Source: Moritella sp. F3 (GTDB lineage: Bacteria > Pseudomonadota > Gammaproteobacteria > Enterobacterales > Moritellaceae). From it: a DNA stretch of 64,000 bases. This document shows positions 53,354 through 62,798 of this stretch, piece after piece. The stretch covers positions 348,569-412,568 of the forward strand of contig NZ_BLRL01000002.1 of NCBI RefSeq assembly GCF_015082335.1. Reading direction: 5' to 3'. The translations under genes were made by a program, and so were the position numbers. Every line of letters begins with the position of its first letter. Position 1 is the stretch's first letter. Under the pieces are notes generated by a model. The model had not been told where the DNA came from, searched no databases, and saw only the letters and a program-made list of their open reading frames with translations.

Positions 53354-55378
53354 TTATAACTGCACATTTTCAGTAAAATCTATCTTTTCTATTAGCTTTG
53401 GCCTCGAAAAAAAGAATCCTTGTACAGTACTAATTTTCTCTTTTTTCATTAATTCAACTTCACTTTGTCTTTCAACACCTTCGACAACTATTTTCGCCCC
53501 TAGCACTCTTACTATCTGGCATGTTAACGAGAACAGCTCCGCTCCAATTTTATTATCAGTATTCATTGTTAGTGTGCGATCAACCTTAACGATATCAAAT
53601 TTGTATGTAGACAAATAACCTAATGATGAATAGCCAGAGCCAAAGTCGTCTAACGCAATTTGCACCCCCAATGCTCTAAATCTTTTAATTGTTTTAGCTG
53701 TATTAAACTCATCTTTAATCAACACATCTTCGGTTATTTCTAAAATGATACTAGAGAAAGGGATAGCTACTTTTTCAATTTTTTCTTTTACAGCATAAAA
53801 AAAATCTTTTCGAATAAATGTCACAGGCGATACATTAATTGAAACTGTAATACCAAATTCCTTAATGATCGCGGCGGTTTCAGCCAATGCTCGATGCAAT
53901 ACCCAGAAGTCTAGTACAGATGCCAAACCCACTTTATTAAAATCATCTATAAATATTGGGGGTGTTATTTTACCTTGATTATCTTTATGCCGAATCAAGG
54001 CTTCGATAGACACAATATTTTTAGTGAGCAAATCATATTGTGGTTGATAAAATAATACAAAGTCCCCACTCCGTTGCAGTTTATTGATACGATTCTGAGC
54101 AAGAATATTCTGATTCATTGCTGGTAGCATGCCACCTATCGATTTACTTTCGTCCAATTTGTCATAATTAAAATAGTTATCTGAAATAGACTTAGAAAAA
54201 ACCACATTTACCATTTTTATACCATCCATCCGACGAAAAAATGGGTAGTAGATGAAGATACCGCAAATGACAATGACCGCTTGTAATACGACGGCGTTCA
54301 CATCTCCATCTGTAGATAAATAGCCACTGTATAATGTCGGTGTCATCCAGCTAATTGGAATAGTCACAGGCGCCACTAAACCTAATGTCGTCACTAAATA
54401 GGCAAGAGACAGAGACAATATGGGAACCATAATAAAGGGAATGATTAAAATGGGATTAAACATGACAGGCAAGCCATATATCACTAATTCATTAATATTA
54501 AAAAAACTAAAAATTAATGACACAGCACCAAGTCGACGATAGCCTCTATTTTTTGTTAATAACATACAGATAACTAAACTCAACGAGTTACCAGCACCAC
54601 CTATCGATGCATAAGCGGTTAAAAAGAGGTTATTAACAACCTGCTCAGAATGGCACTTAAGCTCTCCGAACTCCAGAGTATTACTACAGACAAGATCTAA
54701 AGAAGAACCAGAAAGTACAGCATGGCCATTCATTCCTATGAACCAAAGTAAATTCCGAGTTGTTTCTAATAGAAGCGCATTAGTTAAAGGGTTAATATCA
54801 TAATGGATAAACCCAGTCACTGTTTCTGTCATCACTAAACAAGACAGGTAAAATGCAGGAAGCCCAAGGATAACAATAACCAATAAGGTGACACCGACAA
54901 GGTTTATCGACTGATCTATTACAGAAGGCAGTTCGGAGCGCATAAGCCATTTTTTGCTCTGAATATAAAAGATAAGTTTAGAGACCAATACAGGCGTTAA
55001 CACTGCAATAAAAAACGGGATATTCATATTAAGCAACGCAGTGCTATCTATATTTTCACACGTATTACATATAATTAAAACAATCACTAAAGATGAAGTA
55101 ATAACTAAAACACGGGATACGCCTTCTTTTTTAGAAAGAAATAAAGAAAAATAAGTCATCAACAATATCGGATATAACGAGCGTGTACTTTCTGAAACAA
55201 GTTCCATAAATAAACTTAATCGATGAATCTCAAACACCTCAAAAAAAGATGATAAAACATCACATAACGCTGAAATAATCGGAATGGGTAATAACATTAC
55301 AAAGGTATTACAGAGACCACGTAAATAAGTGTTTCTTGATAAATAATCAAAAAACGTATTAACAACATTATTCAACAT
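53354..55378 (-). CDS. PTS EIIC-like / EAL fusion protein
   Basis: 674 residues from ATG 55378. Residues ~1-385 form a multi-helix domain like lactose/cellobiose-type PTS EIIC, with the conserved FNINELVIYGLPVMFNP and GGAGNSLSLV motifs. Residues ~425-665 are an EAL domain with IEALIRH, ISINVSPVTF, ILEITEDVLI, ALDDFGSGYSSLGYL, VKVDRTL and VVEGVERQSE intact, so active hydrolysis of c-di-GMP is expected. No IIA or IIB domain is fused, and none is nearby. It probably senses a sugar or its transport and lowers c-di-GMP. It lies between the other two c-di-GMP genes on one strand. Confidence 0.9.
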   Translation of the reverse strand: MLNNVVNTFFDYLSRNTYLRGLCNTFVMLLPIPIISALCDVLSSFFEVFEIHRLSLFMELVSESTRSLYPILLMTYFSLFLSKKEGVSRVLVITSSLVIVLIICNTCENIDSTALLNMNIPFFIAVLTPVLVSKLIFYIQSKKWLMRSELPSVIDQSINLVGVTLLVIVILGLPAFYLSCLVMTETVTGFIHYDINPLTNALLLETTRNLLWFIGMNGHAVLSGSSLDLVCSNTLEFGELKCHSEQVVNNLFLTAYASIGGAGNSLSLVICMLLTKNRGYRRLGAVSLIFSFFNINELVIYGLPVMFNPILIIPFIMVPILSLSLAYLVTTLGLVAPVTIPISWMTPTLYSGYLSTDGDVNAVVLQAVIVICGIFIYYPFFRRMDGIKMVNVVFSKSISDNYFNYDKLDESKSIGGMLPAMNQNILAQNRINKLQRSGDFVLFYQPQYDLLTKNIVSIEALIRHKDNQGKITPPIFIDDFNKVGLASVLDFWVLHRALAETAAIIKEFGITVSINVSPVTFIRKDFFYAVKEKIEKVAIPFSSIILEITEDVLIKDEFNTAKTIKRFRALGVQIALDDFGSGYSSLGYLSTYKFDIVKVDRTLTMNTDNKIGAELFSLTCQIVRVLGAKIVVEGVERQSEVELMKKEKISTVQGFFFSRPKLIEKIDFTENVQL

Positions 55379-55420
55379 AATACACAAAAATCTATACCCG
55401 TAACTTTAAAAATCAAAATA

Positions 55421-58138
55421 TTAATTGCGACCACTATTTATTAAAGTCATAAAATCTAGAGAGTTGATAGGCTTTGAATACTTCCAGCCCTGAACCTTAC
55501 TGACACCAAGTTCTAAGACTAAAGATTCATCACGTTCATTTTCGATACCTTCAAACACAATATCATCACTGAAATTTCTTATTTCTCTAATTAAATTTTT
55601 AACCGAACCCTTAAACTTAGCATTATTGTGCATTGCATTGAACAAGCTTCTATCTAATTTAATACAGTCAAACCTGAACTCACTAAGTAGTATCATAGAT
55701 GAATTACCGGTAGTAAAATCATCTAAAGAAATTCTAATTCCAAAGTTGTCTCTTATTTCGGTCATAAAATTAATAACTTCATTTTTATGATCAGATATAA
55801 TGGATTCAATAATTTCAATTTCTAAATTTTCAATCATACTATTATTACTCAATAGTACTCTAACCTTTGTCTTAAACTTTTCACAAACTATGCTTTCAGA
55901 ACTTACGTTGACAGAAAAAACAATATCATAAATTTTATTAACATTTATAAAGTCTATCGTTTTCTCAAAAATCAAATAATCTAACTCAGGTATTTTTCCA
56001 CATTTTTCTAAATATTCTACAAACACCTGAGGAGAATAATGCTGTCCATCGACACAAAGGCGAGCTAAAGCTTCAGCTCCATATATATGCCCGGTATTCA
56101 AGTCAAATTTAGGCTGAAAATTAACATCAAAGCTTTTATCTACTACCGCGTTGTTAATAACATCTTTAATTATATTTCTGTCAATATAGTCCTGTACTTC
56201 TTTTGAGCTTTCGTAAGAGTAAAATAAGCAGCTGTCATCGAGAGCATTCGCATACATAGCTTCGGCACTCGAAATAAGATCAACTTTAATATCACTGGTC
56301 ATCTTTCTAATACCACAATTAAATATGACCCTTTGTTCGTCTGAATTATTCTTCAATATCCCCAATCTACATTCAAGTATTTCAACTGAGCTATTTTTTG
56401 AAAAAACAACAAAATGATCACCATAAATCCTAAATATCTTATCACCCGATGAAAAACTTTTTACAAGAATTATTGAAAAGTTCTTAATTACGTTATTAGC
56501 ATATTCAACACCCTCAGCTTTCTTAATACTCTCTAAGTTCGATATACTGATATAAGAAATATAATTATAATTATTTTTCCTATGATATTTTTTCATCACA
56601 CTCGAATTTAACAACTTTGTGAGGGGATCAACGGTCACTTTTTTATAAACGTAATAAAGATAAACAACGAAAATGATAGATAGTAGAATATAAGAGTAAA
56701 AATCTCTTACTCGTAATTCCTTTTTACCATCAATGACAGACTGTAAAGTAAGGTCTCTACCATGTTTTTCGACTGCAACATATCCTGTGTTATTAGATAT
56801 CTCTATCAGTGAATTAAGAATTGACAATAAAGCGTTACTTTCTGGATGATCTTTAGGGACTAAAAAGACAACGGATTTAAAACCAAGCTGTTCTTCAGTA
56901 AAGTTTAATCCCGGATTTTGCGCGAGTAATAGCCCTCCATCTAAATTTGTCGAAATAAATGCATCAACCTTACCTTCCATAAAATATTCGACCATTTCTT
57001 CTTGATGTTCAAACTCTATATACTTTTTTGACGGAGAACGTAGATCTGCCGGCATTTCTTTCATTATGCCTATTCGCTTTACATCATTAATTTCAGTATT
57101 TTTAAACAGTACAATACGAACCAAACCTAAACTATTAGTTGGCCTGTTCTCGTTCAATTTTTCTTTATCATATATAGCCATCTTTACGTCATCGCCATAT
57201 AATTTAAAACAGCTATCATCATGGCAATCTCGATCAATAAGATTAATACCATAAACCTCATCTGCAAGATCCCTATACTTGTTAAATATCAATAGGTTGT
57301 TATATTTATCGGCATAAAAAGGAAATAAGTGAAAATCCATTAATACATTAATATAGTTACCATTTTGTAACGTTTCATTCGACAATGATAAATACTGGTT
57401 ATTAAAACCGGTAATTTCCTTCTCCAATTGAGCTTTATCGATACCTTCGATAATGTCATTTATCACAGGTAATAATTTTTTACTTTTGCTTTTTATCACG
57501 GCGACATGGCTTCCTATCATTTTCGATATAGGCATTTTAAAATCATGATAATTTGTAATATGGGAGCTACCCGAAACAAATAGCGGTTCTTTATTTAAAT
57601 CCGAAATAGACTCAACTAACTTTATATCATTTTCAAAACCAATTGATTCTAAAAAAGTTTTGGTCATTTCAATCCAAGCAGAACCTTTTAATGTCGCTAT
57701 TGATTGTCCCGATTTCAGGCTATTTATTAACGAGTTATTGCTCACTATGTAAGGAGTTTCATCACTGAGGTTTATTGAATAATCTAAATATTGATTTCGC
57801 TCTTTCGTCTTAGCAAGATCAAAAATCAAATCCACTTCCCCACGCTTAGCCAGTGCAAGTAATTCAGCTAGGGGCTTTGAAATAATGAGGGTCTCAACGC
57901 CTAAACAGTTTTTGAGTGGTTTTTCTATGATTTCATAGGCAAAATCACCATTCGTAACTTTTCTTGTGTATAGGCTATCGCTTACAACACCTATTTTGAT
58001 TACTTCATTCTGATAAGGAGACATACTCGTTGCAGCATGGTTGCTGCTACAAGTGGCATAAGAAGGGCTTATAAAAATAATAAATAATAGTGAGCATAAG
58101 TAACGTAGCTTAAATATAAAAGAAATCGACTTCATCAT
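55421..58138 (-). CDS. Periplasmic-sensing EAL phosphodiesterase with degenerate GGDEF
   Basis: 905 residues. Signal peptide, two SBP_bac_3-like domains (~45-255, ~260-470), a TM helix (~478-498), a degenerate GGDEF domain (YGDHF in place of GGDEF) and a full EAL domain: AEALARL, FSVNVSSESI, IEIIESII, SLDDFTTGNSSM, IKLDRSLF and FEGIENERDE. It should hydrolyse c-di-GMP, with the degenerate domain as a possible GTP-binding regulator. It is first of three genes on the minus strand that share sensor types. Confidence 0.9.
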   Translation of the reverse strand: MMKSISFIFKLRYLCSLLFIIFISPSYATCSSNHAATSMSPYQNEVIKIGVVSDSLYTRKVTNGDFAYEIIEKPLKNCLGVETLIISKPLAELLALAKRGEVDLIFDLAKTKERNQYLDYSINLSDETPYIVSNNSLINSLKSGQSIATLKGSAWIEMTKTFLESIGFENDIKLVESISDLNKEPLFVSGSSHITNYHDFKMPISKMIGSHVAVIKSKSKKLLPVINDIIEGIDKAQLEKEITGFNNQYLSLSNETLQNGNYINVLMDFHLFPFYADKYNNLLIFNKYRDLADEVYGINLIDRDCHDDSCFKLYGDDVKMAIYDKEKLNENRPTNSLGLVRIVLFKNTEINDVKRIGIMKEMPADLRSPSKKYIEFEHQEEMVEYFMEGKVDAFISTNLDGGLLLAQNPGLNFTEEQLGFKSVVFLVPKDHPESNALLSILNSLIEISNNTGYVAVEKHGRDLTLQSVIDGKKELRVRDFYSYILLSIIFVVYLYYVYKKVTVDPLTKLLNSSVMKKYHRKNNYNYISYISISNLESIKKAEGVEYANNVIKNFSIILVKSFSSGDKIFRIYGDHFVVFSKNSSVEILECRLGILKNNSDEQRVIFNCGIRKMTSDIKVDLISSAEAMYANALDDSCLFYSYESSKEVQDYIDRNIIKDVINNAVVDKSFDVNFQPKFDLNTGHIYGAEALARLCVDGQHYSPQVFVEYLEKCGKIPELDYLIFEKTIDFINVNKIYDIVFSVNVSSESIVCEKFKTKVRVLLSNNSMIENLEIEIIESIISDHKNEVINFMTEIRDNFGIRISLDDFTTGNSSMILLSEFRFDCIKLDRSLFNAMHNNAKFKGSVKNLIREIRNFSDDIVFEGIENERDESLVLELGVSKVQGWKYSKPINSLDFMTLINSGRN

Positions 58139-58314
58139 AAGGGGTTAACTCTCCATTACTCTTAACTTACTAGACCAAGTTTAAGAGTCTATCGAGATTT
58201 ACCCTTTTTAACTTTAAGTAAACTTAAGCTAATGTAAGCAATACAAGCCTATAGAGAGTTAATATGGCAAAGACTGAGCTGTGTTAATACAAGCACAACT
58301 CTTATTAATCGCAG

Positions 58315-58959
58315 TTAGATATCTGTTAACTCAATATCTACGCGTCTGTTTTTCTCTCGCCCCTCTGGTGTATCATTATTAGATTCAGGATTATGCTCAC
58401 CTTTGGAATCTAAAGCGATCCCCTGAGGATTAACGCTATTTTCTATCAGATACGTTTTCACGCTTTCAGAACGTTTTATACCGAGTTCGTAGTTATAGAT
58501 TTCCCTCCCGATAGAGTCGGTATGGCCGATCAATTGTAAACCCGTATTTGAGTCTTTCAGGCTAGTCGCGAGCTCATTTAAAATGTGTCGACTCTCGCCT
58601 GTTAACTTATCTTCATCAAAAGCAAAGTTAACGCGAGCAAAAATATCGCCACTACCCTCAGTTAAATCAAGACCACGATTCCTATATAAATATTCAGCGC
58701 ACTCTTCTTTCAAGCCCGAATCGCGGAAGCTATCTTTCATGCGTTTCAACACATAGTTAGTCTCGCTGTTAGCCTTAACTAACATCATTTGACCTTGCTT
58801 TTCGTTAACCGTATTTACCTCGCCCATGTGAACATCTAGTTGATATTCTAGCTGTCCGTTAGAGCAATAAGAGATAAACTCGCTTTGTTTCATCGCCATT
58901 GCACTCGCACTTGTACACGCCGATAATATGAATAACGACAACACTATTTTAGATTTCAT
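58315..58959 (-). CDS. OmpA-family outer-membrane protein of the Tad locus
   Basis: 214 residues with a signal peptide (a lipobox-like LSAC is present near residue 15, so a lipoprotein is possible). The C-terminal OmpA domain binds peptidoglycan: LQLIGHTDSIGREIYNYELG, RSESVKTYLIENSV, EGREKNRRVDIEL. It follows the TadG-like gene by 20 bp, so is the last gene of the Tad unit. Confidence 0.88.
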   Translation of the reverse strand: MKSKIVLSLFILSACTSASAMAMKQSEFISYCSNGQLEYQLDVHMGEVNTVNEKQGQMMLVKANSETNYVLKRMKDSFRDSGLKEECAEYLYRNRGLDLTEGSGDIFARVNFAFDEDKLTGESRHILNELATSLKDSNTGLQLIGHTDSIGREIYNYELGIKRSESVKTYLIENSVNPQGIALDSKGEHNPESNNDTPEGREKNRRVDIELTDI

Positions 58960-58979
58960 ATATTCCCATTCATTTACAG

Positions 58980-60191
58980 TTACTTTAGGTGACCGATTTC
59001 TTCAGATATTAACTCTAAGATCTTATCTAATATTTCTTGTTCGTTTTCTGCTTTATAAACATTATCAATACCGACACATCGAGCTAATTCTTTATTTTTG
59101 TTAATGTCATAATCAAAACCAATAACGGCTAACTTCGCAGAATAACGTTCACCCTGCTCGTTCTTATCTGTTGAAAGCCCACGCTTAATTAATTTGCAAT
59201 AACCCTTATTATTTAAGGCCTCATGCCGTAGTTTGTAAGTATATGAATCATGACCATCTGAAAGTACAATGAGTAATCGCCTCGGGTTTTTACCCTTTTT
59301 TAGCATCTGAGCGCCTCGAATAACCCCTTCATAAGAAGAAGTTTTCCCCGATGGAGTAAACGCCTTAAATTGGCTAATAACATAGTTATAATTATTCGTT
59401 AATGGGATGTCGTAAAAGGAAACATCGCTCTCCACAACTGGCCTTCCTTCCTGCCAAAGCTGACTTATCGTTTTATCCACGTTATATATATGATTAGTAA
59501 ATTTTCTCCCATATCTATCCGCTGTTACGAAATTAAACGGGACAATTCCGACAGCATTTTTTCCGTCAGTGAGCAGATCAAACTTTTCTATCTCTACGAT
59601 AATACTTTCCATTACGGTTTTAAGTGCATCAATCTTTTTCCTACCATTCCACTGACCCTTCATTGAGCCTGTAAAATCTGAAGCAAATACCACGTCAACG
59701 GTTTGATTCACATACTTTCGCGCTTTAGCAGCATGGCCAACAGTGAAGGAATCACCAAAACCAACAATAGATTCATTACCAGGAAACCATGTATTGAGTT
59801 TCGTTTTAGCCTCGATACGATACTCATAAAAACGGTTCCTTCCCTTTTTTAACCCTTCACGGCACTCGGGTATATCATCACATGCTAATTTACTAATCTT
59901 TAGATATTGGGGTAATATCGAGTCCTGATTATAAAAATAGTTTGAAATAACACGAGTAGCGATATCCCTATTTACTCTTGAACCACTACCAGAAAAATCC
60001 GCATCACTGTTGTCAGCATTCTTTGCAGCTATGGTGAGGATAGCGACTTCCGCAGCATCCCCTAATCTGGCTTTACTCTGTAAAGCACGTACACCGTCAG
60101 TAGCCAATGCAAAAATACCAAACAATACAGGAACTATCATTGTAAATAGCAGTGCGGCGTGCCCTTGTTGACGCTTGTAATATGCTTTCAT
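58980..60191 (-). CDS. TadG-like pilus assembly protein with VWA domain
   Basis: 403 residues. N-terminal TadG-type helix (RQQGHAALLFTMIVPVLFGI) that would be processed or anchor the protein, then a von Willebrand A domain from ~165 with the MIDAS motif in DFTGSMKG and VLSDGHDSYTY. Found in Tad loci of Vibrio and relatives. It follows TadF by 2 bp. Confidence 0.88.
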   Translation of the reverse strand: MKAYYKRQQGHAALLFTMIVPVLFGIFALATDGVRALQSKARLGDAAEVAILTIAAKNADNSDADFSGSGSRVNRDIATRVISNYFYNQDSILPQYLKISKLACDDIPECREGLKKGRNRFYEYRIEAKTKLNTWFPGNESIVGFGDSFTVGHAAKARKYVNQTVDVVFASDFTGSMKGQWNGRKKIDALKTVMESIIVEIEKFDLLTDGKNAVGIVPFNFVTADRYGRKFTNHIYNVDKTISQLWQEGRPVVESDVSFYDIPLTNNYNYVISQFKAFTPSGKTSSYEGVIRGAQMLKKGKNPRRLLIVLSDGHDSYTYKLRHEALNNKGYCKLIKRGLSTDKNEQGERYSAKLAVIGFDYDINKNKELARCVGIDNVYKAENEQEILDKILELISEEIGHLK

Positions 60192-60193
60192 AA

Positions 60194-60730
60194 TTATCGA
60201 CCTATCATTATCGAACTAGATGATACGGTGTTAAACTCTTCACCAATTAATGCCCCAAACCAGTTTTCAGTTCTGTAAACAAAGGTAACGCGGTATATGC
60301 TAGCTCTGCGCCCCCAACTCGTCATAACAGCTAAATTAGCGAGAGTCGTCATGTCAATACTGGGGTTGACACCTTGATTGCCTCTATCAAATGAAATGCC
60401 TTCCGGCGTGTCATTGCGATCAAATTGTAATGCTTCGATACGCATACCCCATCGCTGCTCATCAAAATTGGGAGACGTTCTACGCATGCTTTGTGTTGCA
60501 ATCGTGTCTAAAGTAGATATTTCAGCCTGTGATAATTTATAATCTTCATCATACAATTGGGTACGCTCTTTCAAAATATTGGCCACTGAGTAGCTTAATC
60601 GGTCCAGCTGTCCTTTCAGCGATAACTTAATAATGACATCAGCACTAAATACAATCAGAAGAGAAAATATCACGCCAACAATTGCAAATTCGACGGTGAA
60701 ATTACCTCGTTGTTTACAGTTTAAATTCAT
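60194..60730 (-). CDS. TadF-like pseudopilin
   Basis: 178 residues from ATG 60730, chosen since AGGAG is spaced properly from it and too close to the earlier ATG. The N-terminal hydrophobic segment NFTVEFAIVGVIFSLLIVFS has the pseudopilin Glu. It overlaps TadE by 17 bp. Confidence 0.85.
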   Translation of the reverse strand: MNLNCKQRGNFTVEFAIVGVIFSLLIVFSADVIIKLSLKGQLDRLSYSVANILKERTQLYDEDYKLSQAEISTLDTIATQSMRRTSPNFDEQRWGMRIEALQFDRNDTPEGISFDRGNQGVNPSIDMTTLANLAVMTSWGRRASIYRVTFVYRTENWFGALIGEEFNTVSSSSIMIGR

Positions 60731-61205
60731 CACGTTCATACTCCTGTATCACAATAGATTCACGCACTAAGAGTTGATCGTCACTTAAAAAATAGTTAAA
60801 CATCGGATTGTAATTATACTCAACCCTATATATCGCAATTGCACTATTATCCTCAATACCGCACTCTTTAAATTCACCTTCACCTGGCTGGCAAACTGAC
60901 GTGACACTCTCAAGTTCCGCCAAACTAGCAATGTAATGAACAGACACTTTAAAATTACTCGTATCTAGGAATTGTGACCAAAGGGTGTTATTGCTTTTTA
61001 TACTTTGCCTAAACTGATTCATATAGCCGTCTTCATCTTTCTTAACCGAACGTGAAGATTCAGCCAAAGCTAAGTCGGTTAATCCAGATACATAAGACAC
61101 ATAGCTCATTTCAACCCAAACACAAACCAATAACCAAAATGGAAACAACCCGAGAACAAACTCGATGGTCGCGACCCCATCCTGTCTCCTTAATACTTTA
61201 TTCAT
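60714..61205 (-). CDS. TadE-like pseudopilin
   Basis: 163 residues. N-terminal RRQDGVATIEFVLGLFPFWLL is the TadE signature (Glu in the hydrophobic segment). A Cys pair near VCQPGEGEFKECG may form a disulphide. Confidence 0.87.
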   Translation of the reverse strand: MNKVLRRQDGVATIEFVLGLFPFWLLVCVWVEMSYVSYVSGLTDLALAESSRSVKKDEDGYMNQFRQSIKSNNTLWSQFLDTSNFKVSVHYIASLAELESVTSVCQPGEGEFKECGIEDNSAIAIYRVEYNYNPMFNYFLSDDQLLVRESIVIQEYERDEFKL

Positions 61206-61216
61206 ATACGGACCTA

Positions 61217-61924
61217 CTATAGCGGTTTCAATTTAATTAATGCGGTGACGATTTCGTCTATTTCATGTTGCGAATAACTGGCCATTAAAATACGTCTAAC
61301 AGCACTTACATCATTAATTTGAGAGAAAGCGATTATCAAGTTAGTCTTTATTTTTATATCAGTTGGATTTTTAGTATAAAGTGGCATTAAACGCGTAATT
61401 GAAGCCTGTGGATGTCCTTCCAGCAAATCTAAAACAGCCAAATTATTTTGGATAATTACATCGTCGTGAAAATGTGTTCTCGAACGGTTAAAATAGATTC
61501 TTGATTGTTCGTAGTTATTATTCCCCGCATAAATCAGCCCCATTAAATTTTCAACTTCTGGGTTTACGTCGCTCTTCTCTATTATTTCTTCGCATGTAAG
61601 TAACGCATTATCAAAATCTTCACTTTTGTATAGTGCTGTCGCTTTTATTTCTAATATATCGATAGAAACTTCATCTTGTTGTAACAGAGGTTCCAGCGTG
61701 AACAAACTTGATTCATAGTCATTAATCGATAAATAAGTATTCGCCAACTTGGTTCTGATATTGTCATTTTCTTCGGACTTTAGTTCAGCCTTATACAGCT
61801 CAATCATTTTGTGCTTATTTTGAGTCTGTTCATAAAAATTGAGTGAACTGGAAATCGAATCATTGTTATTAGCGGCACAACCAGAGACAAGCGATACTAA
61901 TATAATAAACAGGTATCTATACAC
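61217..61924 (-). CDS. TadD-like TPR lipoprotein
   Basis: 235 residues from GTG 61924 inside the end of tadC (8-bp overlap). Lipobox LVSGC. TPR-like repeats: SYEIKATALYKSEDFDNALL-type helices around 90-160 (EVENLMGLIYAGNNNYEQSR). TadD acts as a pilotin-like factor in Tad assembly. Confidence 0.85.
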   Translation of the reverse strand: MYRYLFIILVSLVSGCAANNNDSISSSLNFYEQTQNKHKMIELYKAELKSEENDNIRTKLANTYLSINDYESSLFTLEPLLQQDEVSIDILEIKATALYKSEDFDNALLTCEEIIEKSDVNPEVENLMGLIYAGNNNYEQSRIYFNRSRTHFHDDVIIQNNLAVLDLLEGHPQASITRLMPLYTKNPTDIKIKTNLIIAFSQINDVSAVRRILMASYSQHEIDEIVTALIKLKPL

Positions 61925-62798
61925 TTTGCATTAACCTCATAACACCTGGAGCCGCGATTAAGATAACAATCGGAACCATAATAAATACAATCAATGGAAT
62001 TGACATTTTTGCAGCCAACTTACCAATTTTCTCTTCCATTCCTAACATCTGTAGTTCACGTATATCTTTCGCTAGCGTAGTTAAAATACTGTATATGGAT
62101 GTACCATATCTAAGGCTTTGTTTAAGGGTGACAACAAAACTGCGCATTTCATTACTTGGTACTAACTCATATAGTTCATCTAACGCTTTTTCCAAACCAA
62201 CAATCTTTGAGCGCTCATTTGTTTTATCTAGGAAATGGCTAATATCTCGGTCAAATGCAGCCATTTCTTTAGATAAATAACGTATAGAAGACTCAATAGT
62301 CATACCTGTTTGTATGCAAACAGCCATTAGATCTAATAAGTAAGGTAACTTGTTTGCTATTTTATTACGCAGCTGTTTTGTTTTTGCATCTATATATAAA
62401 TCGGGGATGACTACGCATATCAAAACCCATACAGCAACAAATACCACATGTTGAGTTATCTCTATCGACTCGCTCGATAGCAAAAAGTAATACACGCACA
62501 ATCCAATAATAAGCAACGTGTACTTGACCTTAAGATAATGTTCAGCCCAAGAAACATGATAAAAACCTGCGGCCTCAAATGCATTTTTAGTCGTTTTTTT
62601 ACGGTCATTTAATGTTTTCTGAATCTGAGCTTCAGCCTTTTTTATATAAGGAACCTCACCTTCATTTAACTTAACAATACTAAGCTTCGACAGCTTGAGC
62701 TTCCGCTTCCACAACACAAATGTATAAAAACCAAGTAAACCTACGCCAGCAGTAATTAGCATCAGTAATAAGAACAGCTCATTTTGGCTTCCTAGCAT
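61917..62798 (-). CDS. TadC-like inner-membrane platform protein
   Basis: 293 residues from ATG 62798 with AGGGG upstream; the start overlaps the tadB stop (TAATG). GspF-type T2SSF domain with LMAVCIQTGMTIESSIRYLS and SLRYGTSIYSILTTLAKDIR. Works with TadB. Confidence 0.9.
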   Translation of the reverse strand: MLGSQNELFLLLMLITAGVGLLGFYTFVLWKRKLKLSKLSIVKLNEGEVPYIKKAEAQIQKTLNDRKKTTKNAFEAAGFYHVSWAEHYLKVKYTLLIIGLCVYYFLLSSESIEITQHVVFVAVWVLICVVIPDLYIDAKTKQLRNKIANKLPYLLDLMAVCIQTGMTIESSIRYLSKEMAAFDRDISHFLDKTNERSKIVGLEKALDELYELVPSNEMRSFVVTLKQSLRYGTSIYSILTTLAKDIRELQMLGMEEKIGKLAAKMSIPLIVFIMVPIVILIAAPGVMRLMQSV

